Source: Gammaproteobacteria bacterium
GTDB taxonomy: Bacteria; Pseudomonadota; Gammaproteobacteria; Burkholderiales; Burkholderiaceae_C
Direction: 5' to 3'
NCBI GenBank assembly: GCA_025359085.1
Contig: JANYHL010000082.1
Coordinates: forward strand, 1-64,000
Length of the DNA stretch: 64,000 nucleotides
The notes under the pieces were generated by a model. The model saw nothing but the letters and a program-made list of their open reading frames with translations. It made no database searches and was not told where the DNA came from. The translations under genes and the position numbers were made by a program. Below are positions 18,128-28,637 of the stretch, one piece after another (position 1 is the first letter of the stretch; every line of letters begins with the position of its first letter).

Positions 18128-18643
18128 ATGAATCAAAATCCCAAGAGTCGCACCACGCTGCTGGCAAGCACCGCCACAAGTGTGGCCGCCATCATGGCGA
18201 GCTGCACATCCAACACGGGACTGGTACCGCCAATGCAAACGCCTGCGCCTGGGGCGTCGCCACCGGTTGCCAGCCGCCCTGCCGCGCCCACCTTGCCCGC
18301 CGTTTCTGGCGCCACCAGTCCCCGGGCCTATCGTCGCGATGCGGCCACTCACATTTATGGAAAAAATGCCGAGCGCGTATTTCAGGGCCCGTTGCCGCCC
18401 TTGCTATACGCCATCGGCGTGCTGGAAGTTGAGGTCGATGGCCAAGGCCGGGTCACCGGCACCCACTGGCTGCGCCCGCCCAAGCATGCGCCTGAAGTGA
18501 TCGCCGAGATCGAGCGAACGGTCCACCAGGCTGCGCCCTTTCCGACCCCCGTTCGCCTGGGCCGCGTGACTTACACCGACACCTGGCTCTGGGACAAAAG
18601 CGGCCGCTTTCAGCTCGACACCCTGACCGAGGGTCAACTCTAA
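18128..18643 (+). CDS. Probable lipoprotein with TonB C-terminal-like domain
   Basis: The 171-residue product starts with a basic, then hydrophobic signal (SRTTLLASTATSVAAIMASC); MASC is an acceptable though not ideal lipobox with Cys at about residue 26. A proline/alanine-rich linker follows (about 30-70). Residues about 90-171 (IGVLEVEVDGQGRVTGTHWL onward) resemble the C-terminal domain of TonB-family energy transducers. I infer a periplasmic or membrane-anchored protein; the function is unknown. I chose ATG 18128 because it places the signal sequence at the N-terminus. Confidence 0.6.
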   Translation: MNQNPKSRTTLLASTATSVAAIMASCTSNTGLVPPMQTPAPGASPPVASRPAAPTLPAVSGATSPRAYRRDAATHIYGKNAERVFQGPLPPLLYAIGVLEVEVDGQGRVTGTHWLRPPKHAPEVIAEIERTVHQAAPFPTPVRLGRVTYTDTWLWDKSGRFQLDTLTEGQL

Positions 18644-18659
18644 AAACTCCCAACTTTGC

Positions 18660-18698
18660 GGGACAGACCGCAGCTACGCGCAGCGAGCGAGCTCTGTC
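18660..18698 (+). repeat. GGGACAGA...TCTGTC palindromic repeat, copy 2
   Basis: GGGACAGACCGCAGCTACGCG and the ending CTCTGTC align with the reverse complement of 13886-13929. It lies directly after the lipoprotein gene and could act as a hairpin at its 3' end. Confidence 0.65.
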
Positions 18699-18825
18699 TT
18701 CAACTATTCCCACTGATTTCCTGCGCGCGATCAAAGGAGTAGCGCACGCTTTGGGAAACGTGCCAGTTTCGGATTAGGATGTTGATTGAGCGTTGAGCTC
18801 ATGCTGATCAAAACAGGAAAATAAC

Positions 18826-21141
18826 ATGACCCAAGAACTTTCCCCCGCTGAACATGCCCTGCGCGAAGCGGCCCGCGACTATCACCGCAACCCGACGCGC
18901 GGGAAGATATCAGTCACGCCGAGCAAGCCGCTGTCCAATCAGCGTGATTTGTCGTTGGCTTATTCCCCAGGTGTGGCCTATCCGTGTCTGGACATTGAGG
19001 CCGACCCCTCCCTGGTCAACGAATACACCTCACGCGGCAATTTGGTGGGCGTCATCACCAACGGCACGGCGGTGTTGGGCCTGGGTGACATTGGGCCGCT
19101 GGCTTCCAAGCCCGTGATGGAAGGCAAAGGCTGCCTGTTCAAGAAATTTGCCGGCATTGACGTGTTTGACATCGAACTCGACGAGCGCGACCCGGACAAA
19201 CTGATCGACATCATTGCGGCCATGGAACCCACGCTGGGCGGCATCAACCTTGAAGATATCAAGGCGCCCGAGTGCTTCTACATCGAAAAGAAACTGCGCG
19301 AACGCATGAACATACCGCTGTTTCATGACGACCAGCACGGCACGGCCATCATTTCAAGTGCCGCCCTGCTCAACGGACTGGAGTTGGTCGACAAGCGCAT
19401 TGACGAGGTCAGAATTGCCGTCTCCGGCGCCGGTGCCGCCGCCTTGGCCTGCCTGGACGTGATGGTGGGCCTGGGGGTGCGGCGTGAAAATGTTTTCGTG
19501 TGCGATTCCAAAGGCCTGGTTTATGAAGGCCGGCCCGGCGGCTTTGACGAATCCAAGGCACGCTTTGCGCAAAAAACCGAACTGCGCACGCTGGCCGATG
19601 TGGTAGACGGTGCCGATGTCTTTCTTGGCTGCTCGGCCGCCGGTGTGCTGACCCAGGAGATGGTGAAAACCATGGCCCGGAGCCCGGTTATTTTGGCGCT
19701 GGCCAACCCGGAGCCCGAAATTCGTCCTGAACTGGCCAAGGCCGTGCGGCCGGATTGCATCATCGCCACGGGGCGCTCGGATTACCCCAACCAGGTCAAC
19801 AACGTCCTGTGTTTTCCCTATATTTTCAGAGGGGCGCTGGACTGCGGCGCCACCAAGATCACCGAGGCCATGAAATTGGCCTGCGTGCGCCAGATCGCCG
19901 ACCTGGCCAAGGACGACATCAGCGAAGAAGTGGCCAATGCCTATGCCGGCAAAGAGCTGGTGTTTGGCTCCGAATACCTGATTCCCACGCCCTTTGATTC
20001 GCGCCTGATCCTGCGCATTGCACCCGCCGTGGCCAAAGCGGCCGAAGAGTCCGGCGTAGCCACCCGCCCCATCAAGGACATGGAGGCCTACCGCCAGCAG
20101 TTGTCGCGCTTTGTTTATCAAACCAGCATGATCATGCGCCCGGTATTCGGCGCCGCCAAGGCCGTGCCAATTCAAGCCAAACGGGTGGCCTATGCTGAGG
20201 GCGAAGACGAACGGGTGCTGCGCGCAGTGCAGGTGGTGGTCGATGAGGGGCTGGCCCGGCCGATCCTGATCGGGCGCCCGGCGGTGATTGAGACACGCTT
20301 GATCAAGGCCGGCCTGCGTCTGCGCCTCGGTGTTGATGTGGAATGCGTCAACCCGGAAGATGACCCGCGCTTTCGCCAATACTGGGAGACTTACCATCGG
20401 CTGATGGGGCGCCGCGGGGTCTCCATCGACGCCGCCAAGGCCGCCGTGCGCCGCTCCAGCACCACCATTGCCGCCTTGATGCTCAAGCTCGGTGATGCCG
20501 ATGCCATGTTGTGTGGGCTGTTGGGACGTTTTGACGTGCATCTGGAACACATCCGTGACGTGATCGGCGCTAAAGAAGGTGCTTCAGGGTTTGCCACCTT
20601 GAACGCGCTGATGCTGGACAAGCGCACGCTCTTTATTGCGGACACCTTCGTCAATGAAGACCCCGACGCCGAACAGTTGGCCCGCATCGCTGTGATGGCG
20701 GCCGATGAAGTCCGGCGTTTTGGCTTGCCGCCCAAAGTGGCGTTCCTGTCGCACTCCATGTACGGCTCCTCCAACCGCAAGTCCGCCGTCAAAATGCGCT
20801 TGGCCCATGAGTTTTTCTGCAAGCTGGCGCCCGATGTCGAGTCTGATGGCGAATTGCACGGCGATGCCGCTTTGTCGGAGGACATGCGTGATGCGGCCCT
20901 GATGGACAGCAAGTTCCATGGCGAGGCCAATGTGCTGATCTGCCCCAACCTGGACGCCGCCAACATCCTGTTCAATGTGCTCAAGGTCACAGGCGGCAAC
21001 GGCGTCACCGTCGGCCCCATCTTGCTGGGCGCAGCCGCCTCGGCGCATGTGCTCACGCCATCCGCGACAGTCCGGCGCGTCGTCAACATGACGGCACTGG
21101 CCGTGGCCAACGCGGCGCACGGCAAGGGCTTAGCTCGTTAA
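18826..21141 (+). CDS. maeB: NADP-dependent malic enzyme, MaeB type
   Basis: The enzyme decarboxylates malate to pyruvate with reduction of NADP+, giving NADPH and linking the TCA cycle to pyruvate. The N-terminal half (about 1-430) is the malic enzyme catalytic part, with [21 protein letters not shown] and the [18 protein letters not shown] nucleotide fold. The C-terminal half (about 435-771) is a phosphotransacetylase-like domain that in MaeB enzymes is regulatory rather than catalytic, often sensing acetyl-CoA. At 771 residues it is a typical MaeB. AGGAAAA precedes the ATG. Pyruvate produced here is a substrate for the PFOR at 38-43 kb. Confidence 0.95.
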   Translation: MTQELSPAEHALREAARDYHRNPTRGKISVTPSKPLSNQRDLSLAYSPGVAYPCLDIEADPSLVNEYTSRGNLVGVITNGTAVLGLGDIGPLASKPVMEGKGCLFKKFAGIDVFDIELDERDPDKLIDIIAAMEPTLGGINLEDIKAPECFYIEKKLRERMNIPLFHDDQHGTAIISSAALLNGLELVDKRIDEVRIAVSGAGAAALACLDVMVGLGVRRENVFVCDSKGLVYEGRPGGFDESKARFAQKTELRTLADVVDGADVFLGCSAAGVLTQEMVKTMARSPVILALANPEPEIRPELAKAVRPDCIIATGRSDYPNQVNNVLCFPYIFRGALDCGATKITEAMKLACVRQIADLAKDDISEEVANAYAGKELVFGSEYLIPTPFDSRLILRIAPAVAKAAEESGVATRPIKDMEAYRQQLSRFVYQTSMIMRPVFGAAKAVPIQAKRVAYAEGEDERVLRAVQVVVDEGLARPILIGRPAVIETRLIKAGLRLRLGVDVECVNPEDDPRFRQYWETYHRLMGRRGVSIDAAKAAVRRSSTTIAALMLKLGDADAMLCGLLGRFDVHLEHIRDVIGAKEGASGFATLNALMLDKRTLFIADTFVNEDPDAEQLARIAVMAADEVRRFGLPPKVAFLSHSMYGSSNRKSAVKMRLAHEFFCKLAPDVESDGELHGDAALSEDMRDAALMDSKFHGEANVLICPNLDAANILFNVLKVTGGNGVTVGPILLGAAASAHVLTPSATVRRVVNMTALAVANAAHGKGLAR

Positions 21142-21441
21142 GGCGGGAGCCCACCCATCTTTGAACAGCTCCCCCGCCAGGGGCTGGTCAAAGCCGGGCT
21201 AAAGACGAGGCAGGGACGGAGAAGTCAGTCGGCGCGGTGGCTGGCGTGCGGGCTCGGTAGGTGATCTGTTGTCCAGCTTTACACGCTGTCGCATTTGGAC
21301 ATCAAATTGAAACATGTGGGTAGCACACACTGGTTTATCCTGACAACTCTGCTTGGCAGCAAGAGGTTGCCAAGGTGTTTTCAAAGTGCACCCGCCTCGC
21401 CCACAACGGGCTGCGGGTCTTGTCCTTAGGAGCCTCCCGCC
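21142..21441 (+). other. Intergenic region after maeB
   Basis: GGCGGGAGC at 21142-21150 can pair imperfectly with GCTCCCCCGCC at 21168-21178 just after the maeB stop, but no T-tract follows, so it is at best a weak or Rho-assisted terminator. The rest shows no gene. TTAGGAG before 21442 is the ribosome-binding site of the next gene. Confidence 0.5.
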
Positions 21442-21897
21442 ATGAATCACAACCCTGCAACCGAGGGACCCCCTTCAGAAAAAGTAACGTGCCAGGTGTC
21501 CGAAATCACCATTGCACAACTGGTAGGTCAGGTTTATGAGTACGCACCCCCCGCCGAGCGCAGTCGCCTGCTGGAGCATCTGCTGCGTCCTTTGGGCGTA
21601 CTTTCGCTCGTCGCCATCGCCAACGGCATCTTCGCGAAGATTCGCTTTCGCAGTGGGTGGCCGGACCTGCACGTTCAACTTGAGGATGCACAGAACGTGC
21701 AAGCCAGCGACATCATCACGCTGGTCAATCATGTCCAGCAAGTGAGCGTCCAGGCCATCGACGGCTTGGCCGAGATGCTCTTGTCGTCGCCGGTGATGAC
21801 CGGCTCGGCCGCCGCCGCGCTGCTGATCACCGTGCTGGTGCAGCGCGCCCGAACACGTCGCGCCGATGACGGTTCGCTACCCAGGGCCATGGCATGA
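21442..21897 (+). CDS. Hypothetical protein with C-terminal membrane segment
   Basis: I do not recognise this 151-residue protein. A good TTAGGAG ribosome-binding site supports the ATG. The middle (TIAQLVGQVYEYAPPAERSRLLEHLLRPLGVLSLVAIANG) looks helical with a weakly hydrophobic stretch. The C-terminal part (SSPVMTGSAAAALLITVLVQRARTRR) looks like a single membrane helix followed by a basic anchor. Its neighbours maeB and serS give no functional clue. It may be a tail-anchored inner-membrane protein. Confidence 0.55.
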   Translation: MNHNPATEGPPSEKVTCQVSEITIAQLVGQVYEYAPPAERSRLLEHLLRPLGVLSLVAIANGIFAKIRFRSGWPDLHVQLEDAQNVQASDIITLVNHVQQVSVQAIDGLAEMLLSSPVMTGSAAAALLITVLVQRARTRRADDGSLPRAMA

Positions 21898-21985
21898 GAT
21901 GACTCCGGCGACTTGATCTTTCGATCCATGACAAGCTCAATATCAGACCGCCGGTGAGCAGAAGTAACTGGATGATCAGGGCGAG

Positions 21986-23386
<1,401 letters not shown>

Positions 23387-24031
23387 CTACCACCAGGCCT
23401 GCAATTGCCCGGCCACCAGTCGCACGCCGCGTGCGGCCATGGCACGGGCCTCGGCTTCGTCGTGAGTCACCAGCAGCGTCGCCATACCGGCCGCCGCAAT
23501 ATGCTGGCAAAACTCTTCGCGCAAGCCCTGGCGCAACTCGGCATCCAGGGCCGAAAACGGCTCGTCCAGCAGCAGTGCACGCGGACTCGTGATCAGGGCA
23601 CGGGCCAGCGCGACGCGCTGCTGCTCACCGCCCGAGAGCGTCCACACCTTGTGCCCGGCGTGGGCGCGCAAGCCAAAGCGCTCCAGCATCTGCGCGGCCC
23701 GCGCGCGCGCGTCCGACTTGGACAAGCGCTGCTCCACCAAACCGAAAGCGACGTTATCAAGCACGTTCAGGTGCGGAAACAGCGCAAAGTCCTGGAACAT
23801 CAGCGCAAAGCCGCGTCGCTCGGGCGCCAGCCGCGTGATGTCCTGGCCGTCAAACCAGACACTGCCATGAAGTGGCGGCTGCAAGCCCGCCACAATGTTC
23901 AGCAACGTGCTTTTGCCGCTGCCTGAAGGCCCCAGCAAGGCCACAATTTCACCCGCAGCAACTTGCAAGTCGATATCTTGCAGCAAGACCCGAGCGCCAT
24001 AGTTTTGACTGATTTGGCGCAGCTCAAGCAT
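23387..24031 (-). CDS. thiQ: Thiamine ABC transporter, ATP-binding protein
   Basis: This is the ATPase of the thiamine importer. Walker A GPSGSGKST lies near residue 34, the signature LSGGEQQRVALARAL near 125 and Walker B LLLDEP near 150. It has 214 residues, the short length typical of ThiQ. I start it at ATG 24031, which overlaps the thiP stop by 8 bp; the ORF-track start at 24097 would read well into thiP. The substrate assignment follows from ThiB and the TPP riboswitch upstream, not from this subunit. Confidence 0.88.
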   Translation of the reverse strand: MLELRQISQNYGARVLLQDIDLQVAAGEIVALLGPSGSGKSTLLNIVAGLQPPLHGSVWFDGQDITRLAPERRGFALMFQDFALFPHLNVLDNVAFGLVEQRLSKSDARARAAQMLERFGLRAHAGHKVWTLSGGEQQRVALARALITSPRALLLDEPFSALDAELRQGLREEFCQHIAAAGMATLLVTHDEAEARAMAARGVRLVAGQLQAWW

Positions 24032-25667
24032 GGCGCAACGCCCCCACGCTTGTGAGTGACCGCCTTCGCTCATGGCGATCAGCGACCGGCCATTCAATCA
24101 GTAGAAACGCCAGTAACGCCAATAGCATTAACACGCAGGCCAGAACGAAAGCTTCATCCAGACGACTCGCCCCCGGGTGTCCCAGACGCTGGTAAATCAA
24201 GGTCGTGAGCGTGGTCCATTCGGGGCGCGACAAAAATAGCGTCACCGCAAATTCACCCAAAGCCGTGGCGGCCGCAAACGCCATCCCCCGGCGCAAAGCG
24301 GGACGCAACAGCGGCAAGGTGACGCGCCAAAAGGCACGCTGCGGGCTGGCCCCCAGCGTACGGGCAGCGTGCAGCAAGTGGGGCGGCAAACTGTCCAAAC
24401 CCGCTGACAAGGATTTGGCGACAAACGGATACGCAAGCACCGCATAGGCCGCCAACAGCAAAGGCAAACTGGCTGTCCAGCCCGGGTACAGCAGCAACAA
24501 ACCAAAAGCCACCGTGACAGGAGACACGACAAAGGGCAAAAACGCCGCGGCGCGCCAGAGCACCGAGCGCTGGGCTGCCAGCGCGTGCAACACGCCCAGC
24601 AGCGTCGCCACAGCCAAGGCCAGCGCAGAAAAGCGCAAGGTATTCCAAAGAGCCGCACCCACCTCTGCATCCCATACCGCGACCCAAGTGGCCCAGCCTG
24701 CCTCCAGCGCGCGCCAGACAATCGCCAGAATCGGCAGTGCACAAATCACAAACAGCACCCCGAGCGCGCCCAGCACGGAGAGCCATTGCGCCAGGCCCTG
24801 GGGCCTATGACGCTCCACAGGTTCGACACGACTGGGCGCGCCCAAGCGTTTCTCAAGCACGGCATAGATCAGAGCCACGGCGCCCGTCAGCAGCAGCATC
24901 CACAGCGCCAGCACACTGGCTTGGCCCAGTTGCAACTCATGCGCCACCAAGGTGTAAATCTCGACCTCGACCGTGGCATAGCGCTGCCCGCCCAGCACCA
25001 GGGCCAGGCCAAAGCCGGCAAAGCAATACAAAAAAACCAGGCACAAGCTCGACATCAGCCACGGGGCAATCGACGGCCACTCGACCCGCCAAAACGCGCG
25101 CCACGGCGTGGCCCCCAAAGATCGGGCAGCGGCGACCTGGCGCGCATTGACTTGGCCAAGCGCATCCACCCCGGCGCGTACCACCAGACACAGGTTAAAA
25201 AAAAGATTGCCGTACAGCAGCAGCCAGGGCGTATCTTGCAGGTTGACGCCGAGCCAGCCACTGAGCACGCCCTGCGGCCCCCACAGCGCCAATACACCCA
25301 AAGCCGCCACCAAGGTGGGCACCACAAACGGCAGCATCAATAAGCGCAGCACCAGCGTGCGCGCCGCAAACTCAAAACGCGCCAGCACCCAGGCCAGCGG
25401 CAGGCCCAATGTGAATGCCAGCACACAGGTGAGGCCTGCTTGCGCCAACGACCAGAGCACGCGCCAGCGCAGGTAATCGTCTTGCCAGGGCGACCAGAGC
25501 GACCCCATCGGTTCCGAAGCTGCGCCGGACAAATTTGCATCACCCGCCCACCCGGCCAACACCAGCCGCCCCAGCGGCGCAATCAGCAGCACCAGCAACG
25601 CCGCCGCGGGCAACAACCCAAGCCAAACTCGATGACGCAACCAGTCAGTCAAGAAGACGGATGACAT
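24024..25667 (-). CDS. thiP: Thiamine ABC transporter, fused permease
   Basis: The 547-residue protein has two tandem permease halves, about 12 hydrophobic segments in all, each half with an EAA-type loop (ARQVAAARSLGATPWRAFWRVEWP and LLHAARTLGASPQRAFWRVTLP). ThiP/FbpB-type importers have this fused layout. ATG 25667 begins MSSVFLTDWLRH just before the first membrane segment and lies 11 bp after the thiB stop. Together with thiB and thiQ it forms one operon read from the TPP riboswitch. Confidence 0.88.
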   Translation of the reverse strand: MSSVFLTDWLRHRVWLGLLPAAALLVLLIAPLGRLVLAGWAGDANLSGAASEPMGSLWSPWQDDYLRWRVLWSLAQAGLTCVLAFTLGLPLAWVLARFEFAARTLVLRLLMLPFVVPTLVAALGVLALWGPQGVLSGWLGVNLQDTPWLLLYGNLFFNLCLVVRAGVDALGQVNARQVAAARSLGATPWRAFWRVEWPSIAPWLMSSLCLVFLYCFAGFGLALVLGGQRYATVEVEIYTLVAHELQLGQASVLALWMLLLTGAVALIYAVLEKRLGAPSRVEPVERHRPQGLAQWLSVLGALGVLFVICALPILAIVWRALEAGWATWVAVWDAEVGAALWNTLRFSALALAVATLLGVLHALAAQRSVLWRAAAFLPFVVSPVTVAFGLLLLYPGWTASLPLLLAAYAVLAYPFVAKSLSAGLDSLPPHLLHAARTLGASPQRAFWRVTLPLLRPALRRGMAFAAATALGEFAVTLFLSRPEWTTLTTLIYQRLGHPGASRLDEAFVLACVLMLLALLAFLLIEWPVADRHERRRSLTSVGALRHA

Positions 25668-25678
25668 GGATGGCCGCG

Positions 25679-26701
25679 CTACTTGAGCACCACTTTGGTC
25701 CAGCGCGCGACCCACTGAGCACCCTGGTCAGCCACCACTTGCCGGGCTGGGGCCTCAAACTCGGTGGGCTCGGCGGCGTGGCGCATCACCTCGACCAGCG
25801 GGGTTTTAGCCTGCGCCGGGTACATCCACATTGCCGTCTGCAGGGCTTCTTGCACCGGGGCAGAGCGCATGAAGTCCACAAACTTCAGTCCAGCGGCGCG
25901 CTGATCACCGCCTTGGACCAGGCCCACACCTTCCACCTGGCGGAACACACCACCCTTGAGGTTCAGGCTGGCGGTGGGCGACTCGGAGATTTTTTCTTTG
26001 CTGTAAAACACCTCGGCCGCCGGGCTGGTGGCGTAACTCACCACCAGCGGGTAGGCACCTTTGTTGCGTGCAAAGTCGGTGTAATAAGCCTCGCTCCAAC
26101 CCTTGACCACCTTGAGGCCATTGCTGCGCATTTGTGCCCACCAGGCAAAGGCGGACTCTTCGCCCAGGGCAGAAACAGTCGCCAACATGAAGGCATAGCC
26201 GGTGCTGCTGGTGGCTGGGTTGGGTGTCACCAACCAGTTCTTGTAAGCGGGCAGCGTTAAATCCTGCAAGGTCTTGGGCAACGCCATGCCGCTTTTGGCG
26301 ACCGCAGCTTTGTCGTAATTCAAGGTCACAAAACCATAGTCCACCGATGCCAGCCCCGCCCCCAGGATGGCATCGGGCGCATCTTGGGTCTGGGGCAGCG
26401 TGGGCTCCAGCACGCCAGCAGCCAGCGCCTTGCCCACCAGCGTGTTGTCAATGCCAAAAACCACGTCGGCTATCGGGTGAGCCCGGGTCAAGATCAGCTT
26501 GTTGAGCATTTCACCGGCATCACCGCCCTTGATGATGACCAGTTTGATACCGTTTTGTTTTTCAAACTGCACCAGCAAGGGCTTGGGCAGTGAAAAAGAA
26601 CTGTGCACCATCACGCGCAATTCATCACCCGCCAGGGCTTGGGTTGACACCGAAAAAGCAGCCAGCGCAACGGCCGCTAAAGCGAAAAGACGACGATTCA
26701 T
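25679..26701 (-). CDS. thiB: Thiamine ABC transporter, periplasmic binding protein
   Basis: The 340-residue product starts with a clear signal peptide (NRRLFALAAVALAAFSVSTQALA, cleavage after ALA near residue 24). The mature part has the TbpA/ThiB family pattern: LRVMVHSSF at the start, GDAGEMLNKLILTR, ADVVFGIDNTL, and a late MWMYPA segment. It binds thiamine or its phosphates for import by ThiPQ. I chose ATG 26701, as the ORF-track start at 26788 lies inside the riboswitch. Confidence 0.93.
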   Translation of the reverse strand: MNRRLFALAAVALAAFSVSTQALAGDELRVMVHSSFSLPKPLLVQFEKQNGIKLVIIKGGDAGEMLNKLILTRAHPIADVVFGIDNTLVGKALAAGVLEPTLPQTQDAPDAILGAGLASVDYGFVTLNYDKAAVAKSGMALPKTLQDLTLPAYKNWLVTPNPATSSTGYAFMLATVSALGEESAFAWWAQMRSNGLKVVKGWSEAYYTDFARNKGAYPLVVSYATSPAAEVFYSKEKISESPTASLNLKGGVFRQVEGVGLVQGGDQRAAGLKFVDFMRSAPVQEALQTAMWMYPAQAKTPLVEVMRHAAEPTEFEAPARQVVADQGAQWVARWTKVVLK

Positions 26702-26783
26702 GGCAAGGCCTTTCAGTGCGCCAGCACAACAAGCGCTGGGCAAAAGGCAAGACCGGCAGATGATGACCAGCAGACCTCCGACC

Positions 26784-26866
26784 TTCACGCTCCCTACGCT
26801 GGCATGATCCAGATCAGGTGAGTGGGGTATTTCTCAGTCCATCTTGCGACGGACACCCCCGGTGAG
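26784..26866 (-). promoter_or_regulatory. TPP riboswitch (thi box) controlling thiBPQ
   Basis: On the minus strand the conserved thi-box elements appear in order: CCGGGGGTGTCC, ACTGAGAAATACCC, CCTGATCTGGATCATGCCAGCGTAGGGA. These are the strongly conserved parts of the thiamine-pyrophosphate aptamer. The thiB start lies about 83 nt downstream. Control is probably by sequestration of the ribosome-binding site or Rho-dependent termination, since I see no strong intrinsic terminator between aptamer and thiB. Confidence 0.95.
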
Positions 26867-26872
26867 GCCAGA

Positions 26873-26900
26873 ATTGTAATGTGCAGATTCACCCGGTCAC
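26873..26900 (-). promoter_or_regulatory. Candidate sigma-70 promoter for the thiBPQ riboswitch transcript
   Basis: On the minus strand TACAAT (26873-26878) lies 16 bp from GTGACC (26895-26900) and just upstream of the aptamer's 5' end. Position fits well; the -35 box is only a partial match. Confidence 0.45.
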
Positions 26901-26931
26901 CCGCCGTCACCTGCGCCCGATGCCAAGCTGA

Positions 26932-27828
26932 CTATTCCACTGACCGCACCCTTAAAAATGACGCAAATTTTGGCAAACCCTTGGGCGTGCGGTCGCGGTA
27001 GCGGTACGTCACCACGGTGCCCACCGAGGGTGGGTCAGCGCGCTGAGCGTCGGTGAAACCGGTACCCAAGGCAAAGCGCTGCCCACTGGACAGCTCCAGC
27101 AACAAGGCACCCATGCGCCCTTGATGGCGGCCTTTGCCGGGCAAGTGCGCCACGACGCGCGCCTCTTCGTCGGGCACGGGCTTGAGTTTCAGCAGCGCGT
27201 CGCTGCGCCCCGGTGACCAGAGGGCATTGGCGCGGTGCAAGACCAGCCCTTCACCGCCGGCGTTCACCGTCTGCGTCAACAAGTTCTGCAGCGCGGCGGC
27301 GTCCGGCACGCGTTGTTGGGCCACCGCTTGCAGCCAGGGCGGGCGGGCCTCCAGCGCCAGCTGATTGATCTGCCGGGCACGGTCGGCAAAAGCGTCGGTG
27401 GCGCCGGGCAAGTCGAAAATCATGTAACGCACCGCACGCCAGTCGGCCTCCACCGGAACGCGATGGCGCACGATGCCGGAAAGCTCATCAAAGCGACCGC
27501 GCCCCAGCCACAGCTCGCCGTCCAGTGCCGTCTTGGGCAGGCTGGCGGTGAACCAGTCAGGTGCCGTGATCGGCCGCCCGCTGCGAAAACGCAGACCTTG
27601 ACCGTCCCAAAAAGCCCGCACGCCGTCCAGCTTTTCACTGACCAGAAAAGCACTGGGCGCCTGGCCGCCTTGCCACCACCTGGCGTGCATGAGCGCGGGC
27701 TGCGCGCTGGCGGTTGTCAGAAGCGCCGTCGGCGGGTCAAGCGTTGCAGCCCCCAAATTGCTCAGGCAGCTGCCCACCAGAATCAAGCTCAAGGGTGCAG
27801 CACCCCCATGGACTGTTTGAAAATTCAT
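26932..27828 (-). CDS. ATP-dependent DNA ligase, LigE (secreted) type
   Basis: This is a minimal ATP-dependent ligase of 298 residues. It has the adenylation motif EKLDG with nucleophile Lys66, then DGELWLGRG, EGLVLHR and LLKLKP motifs, and an OB-fold C-terminal part ending in a YRYRDRTPKGLPKFASFLR segment. No extra DNA-binding domain is present, which is the Lig E pattern. The first 28 residues are hydrophobic (APLSLILVGSCLSNLGAA) and look like a signal or lipoprotein leader, so the enzyme probably acts in the periplasm. Lig E enzymes are proposed to help DNA uptake or extracellular DNA handling. It stands alone; no competence genes are in the window. Confidence 0.88.
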   Translation of the reverse strand: MNFQTVHGGAAPLSLILVGSCLSNLGAATLDPPTALLTTASAQPALMHARWWQGGQAPSAFLVSEKLDGVRAFWDGQGLRFRSGRPITAPDWFTASLPKTALDGELWLGRGRFDELSGIVRHRVPVEADWRAVRYMIFDLPGATDAFADRARQINQLALEARPPWLQAVAQQRVPDAAALQNLLTQTVNAGGEGLVLHRANALWSPGRSDALLKLKPVPDEEARVVAHLPGKGRHQGRMGALLLELSSGQRFALGTGFTDAQRADPPSVGTVVTYRYRDRTPKGLPKFASFLRVRSVE

Positions 27829-27915
27829 TTATTTCTCCCTGTCAGACTCAAGCCTGATCTACCCTATCAAAAAGCCAAAAACCCACCCAAGTCAAGCTCA
27901 GGACCGACAAAATGC

Positions 27916-28473
27916 TCAGGCCAGCAACCGCGAGGATTTGGGCACATGCGCCATCAAAAACTCCATCTGATCGACCAGAATGCGGCGGTTGCGCAGAATG
28001 AAGTCTTCCCACAGGCTGGGTACATAAGGCGCGTAGAGCAGCGGCATGCCAGCCTGCTCGGGCGTGCGATGGCTCTTGCGGTGATTGCAGGGGCGGCAGG
28101 CGGTGACCACATTCATCCAGCTGTCGATGCCGTTTTGCGCGAACGGGATGATGTGCTCGCGCGTCAGCGTTTCTTCATCAAACTGTTCACCGCAATAGGC
28201 GCAGAGCTGGCGGTCCCGCGCAAACAATTTGGCATTGGTCAGACCGGGCTTGAGGTGAAAGGGATTGATGCTGGACACGCCCTTGGTGCCGATGATGCTG
28301 TTGACCGTGATGACGGACTGCACGCCGGTCAACGCGTTGAGACCACCATGAAACACGGCCACTTGCGCGCCCATTTCCCAGCGCACCTCGGCAGCGGCGT
28401 AATGGATCACCGCCTGCTCCAGCGTAATCCACGATTGGGGCAGCCCCTGGGCTGACAGCTTCAAGACTTTCAA
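27916..28473 (-). CDS. HNH endonuclease family protein
   Basis: The 185-residue protein carries a C-terminal HNH nuclease module: a CAYCGEQF zinc pair, then REHIIPFAQNGIDSWMNVVTACRPCNHRKS, with His-Asn-His type residues and a second CxxC. The N-terminal part (KLSAQGLPQSWITLEQAVIHYAA) is typical of stand-alone betaproteobacterial HNH proteins of unknown target. I chose TTG 28473 because AGGAGG lies exactly 6 nt upstream, and the product then begins MKVLKLSAQG. It is divergent from ribF. Confidence 0.85.
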   Translation of the reverse strand: MKVLKLSAQGLPQSWITLEQAVIHYAAAEVRWEMGAQVAVFHGGLNALTGVQSVITVNSIIGTKGVSSINPFHLKPGLTNAKLFARDRQLCAYCGEQFDEETLTREHIIPFAQNGIDSWMNVVTACRPCNHRKSHRTPEQAGMPLLYAPYVPSLWEDFILRNRRILVDQMEFLMAHVPKSSRLLA

Positions 28474-28479
28474 AACACG

Positions 28480-28485
28480 CCTCCT
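28480..28485 (-). promoter_or_regulatory. Perfect Shine-Dalgarno defining a TTG start of the HNH gene
   Basis: AGGAGG on the minus strand is 6 nt from TTG 28473. The upstream ATG at 28494 has no such site, so the SD decides the start. Confidence 0.7.
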
Positions 28486-28576
28486 GGATAGATCCATTGA
28501 CACGAAATGCAACCGTCTCTGGCAGGACGAGAAGTTTTTCCCGGCCGCTAGGACACAATATACCCTCTTTATGTGT

Positions 28577-28629
28577 CAAATTGACTGCCAGCGCTTGAGC
28601 GATCTGCGCAGGTTGCTATTAAAACAATA
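28577..28629 (+). repeat. Interspersed repeat just upstream of ribF
   Basis: CAAATTGACTGCCAGCGCTTGAGC, then GCGCAGG and TTGCTATTAAAACAATA, matches the family layout. It ends 8 bp before the ribF ATG and so forms its 5' leader. Confidence 0.65.
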
Positions 28630-28637
28630 CCACTCCA

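Noticed and set aside
21142-21178. Intrinsic terminator after maeB
   Set aside because: The stem is imperfect and lacks a T-tract, so it is noted only in the intergenic entry.
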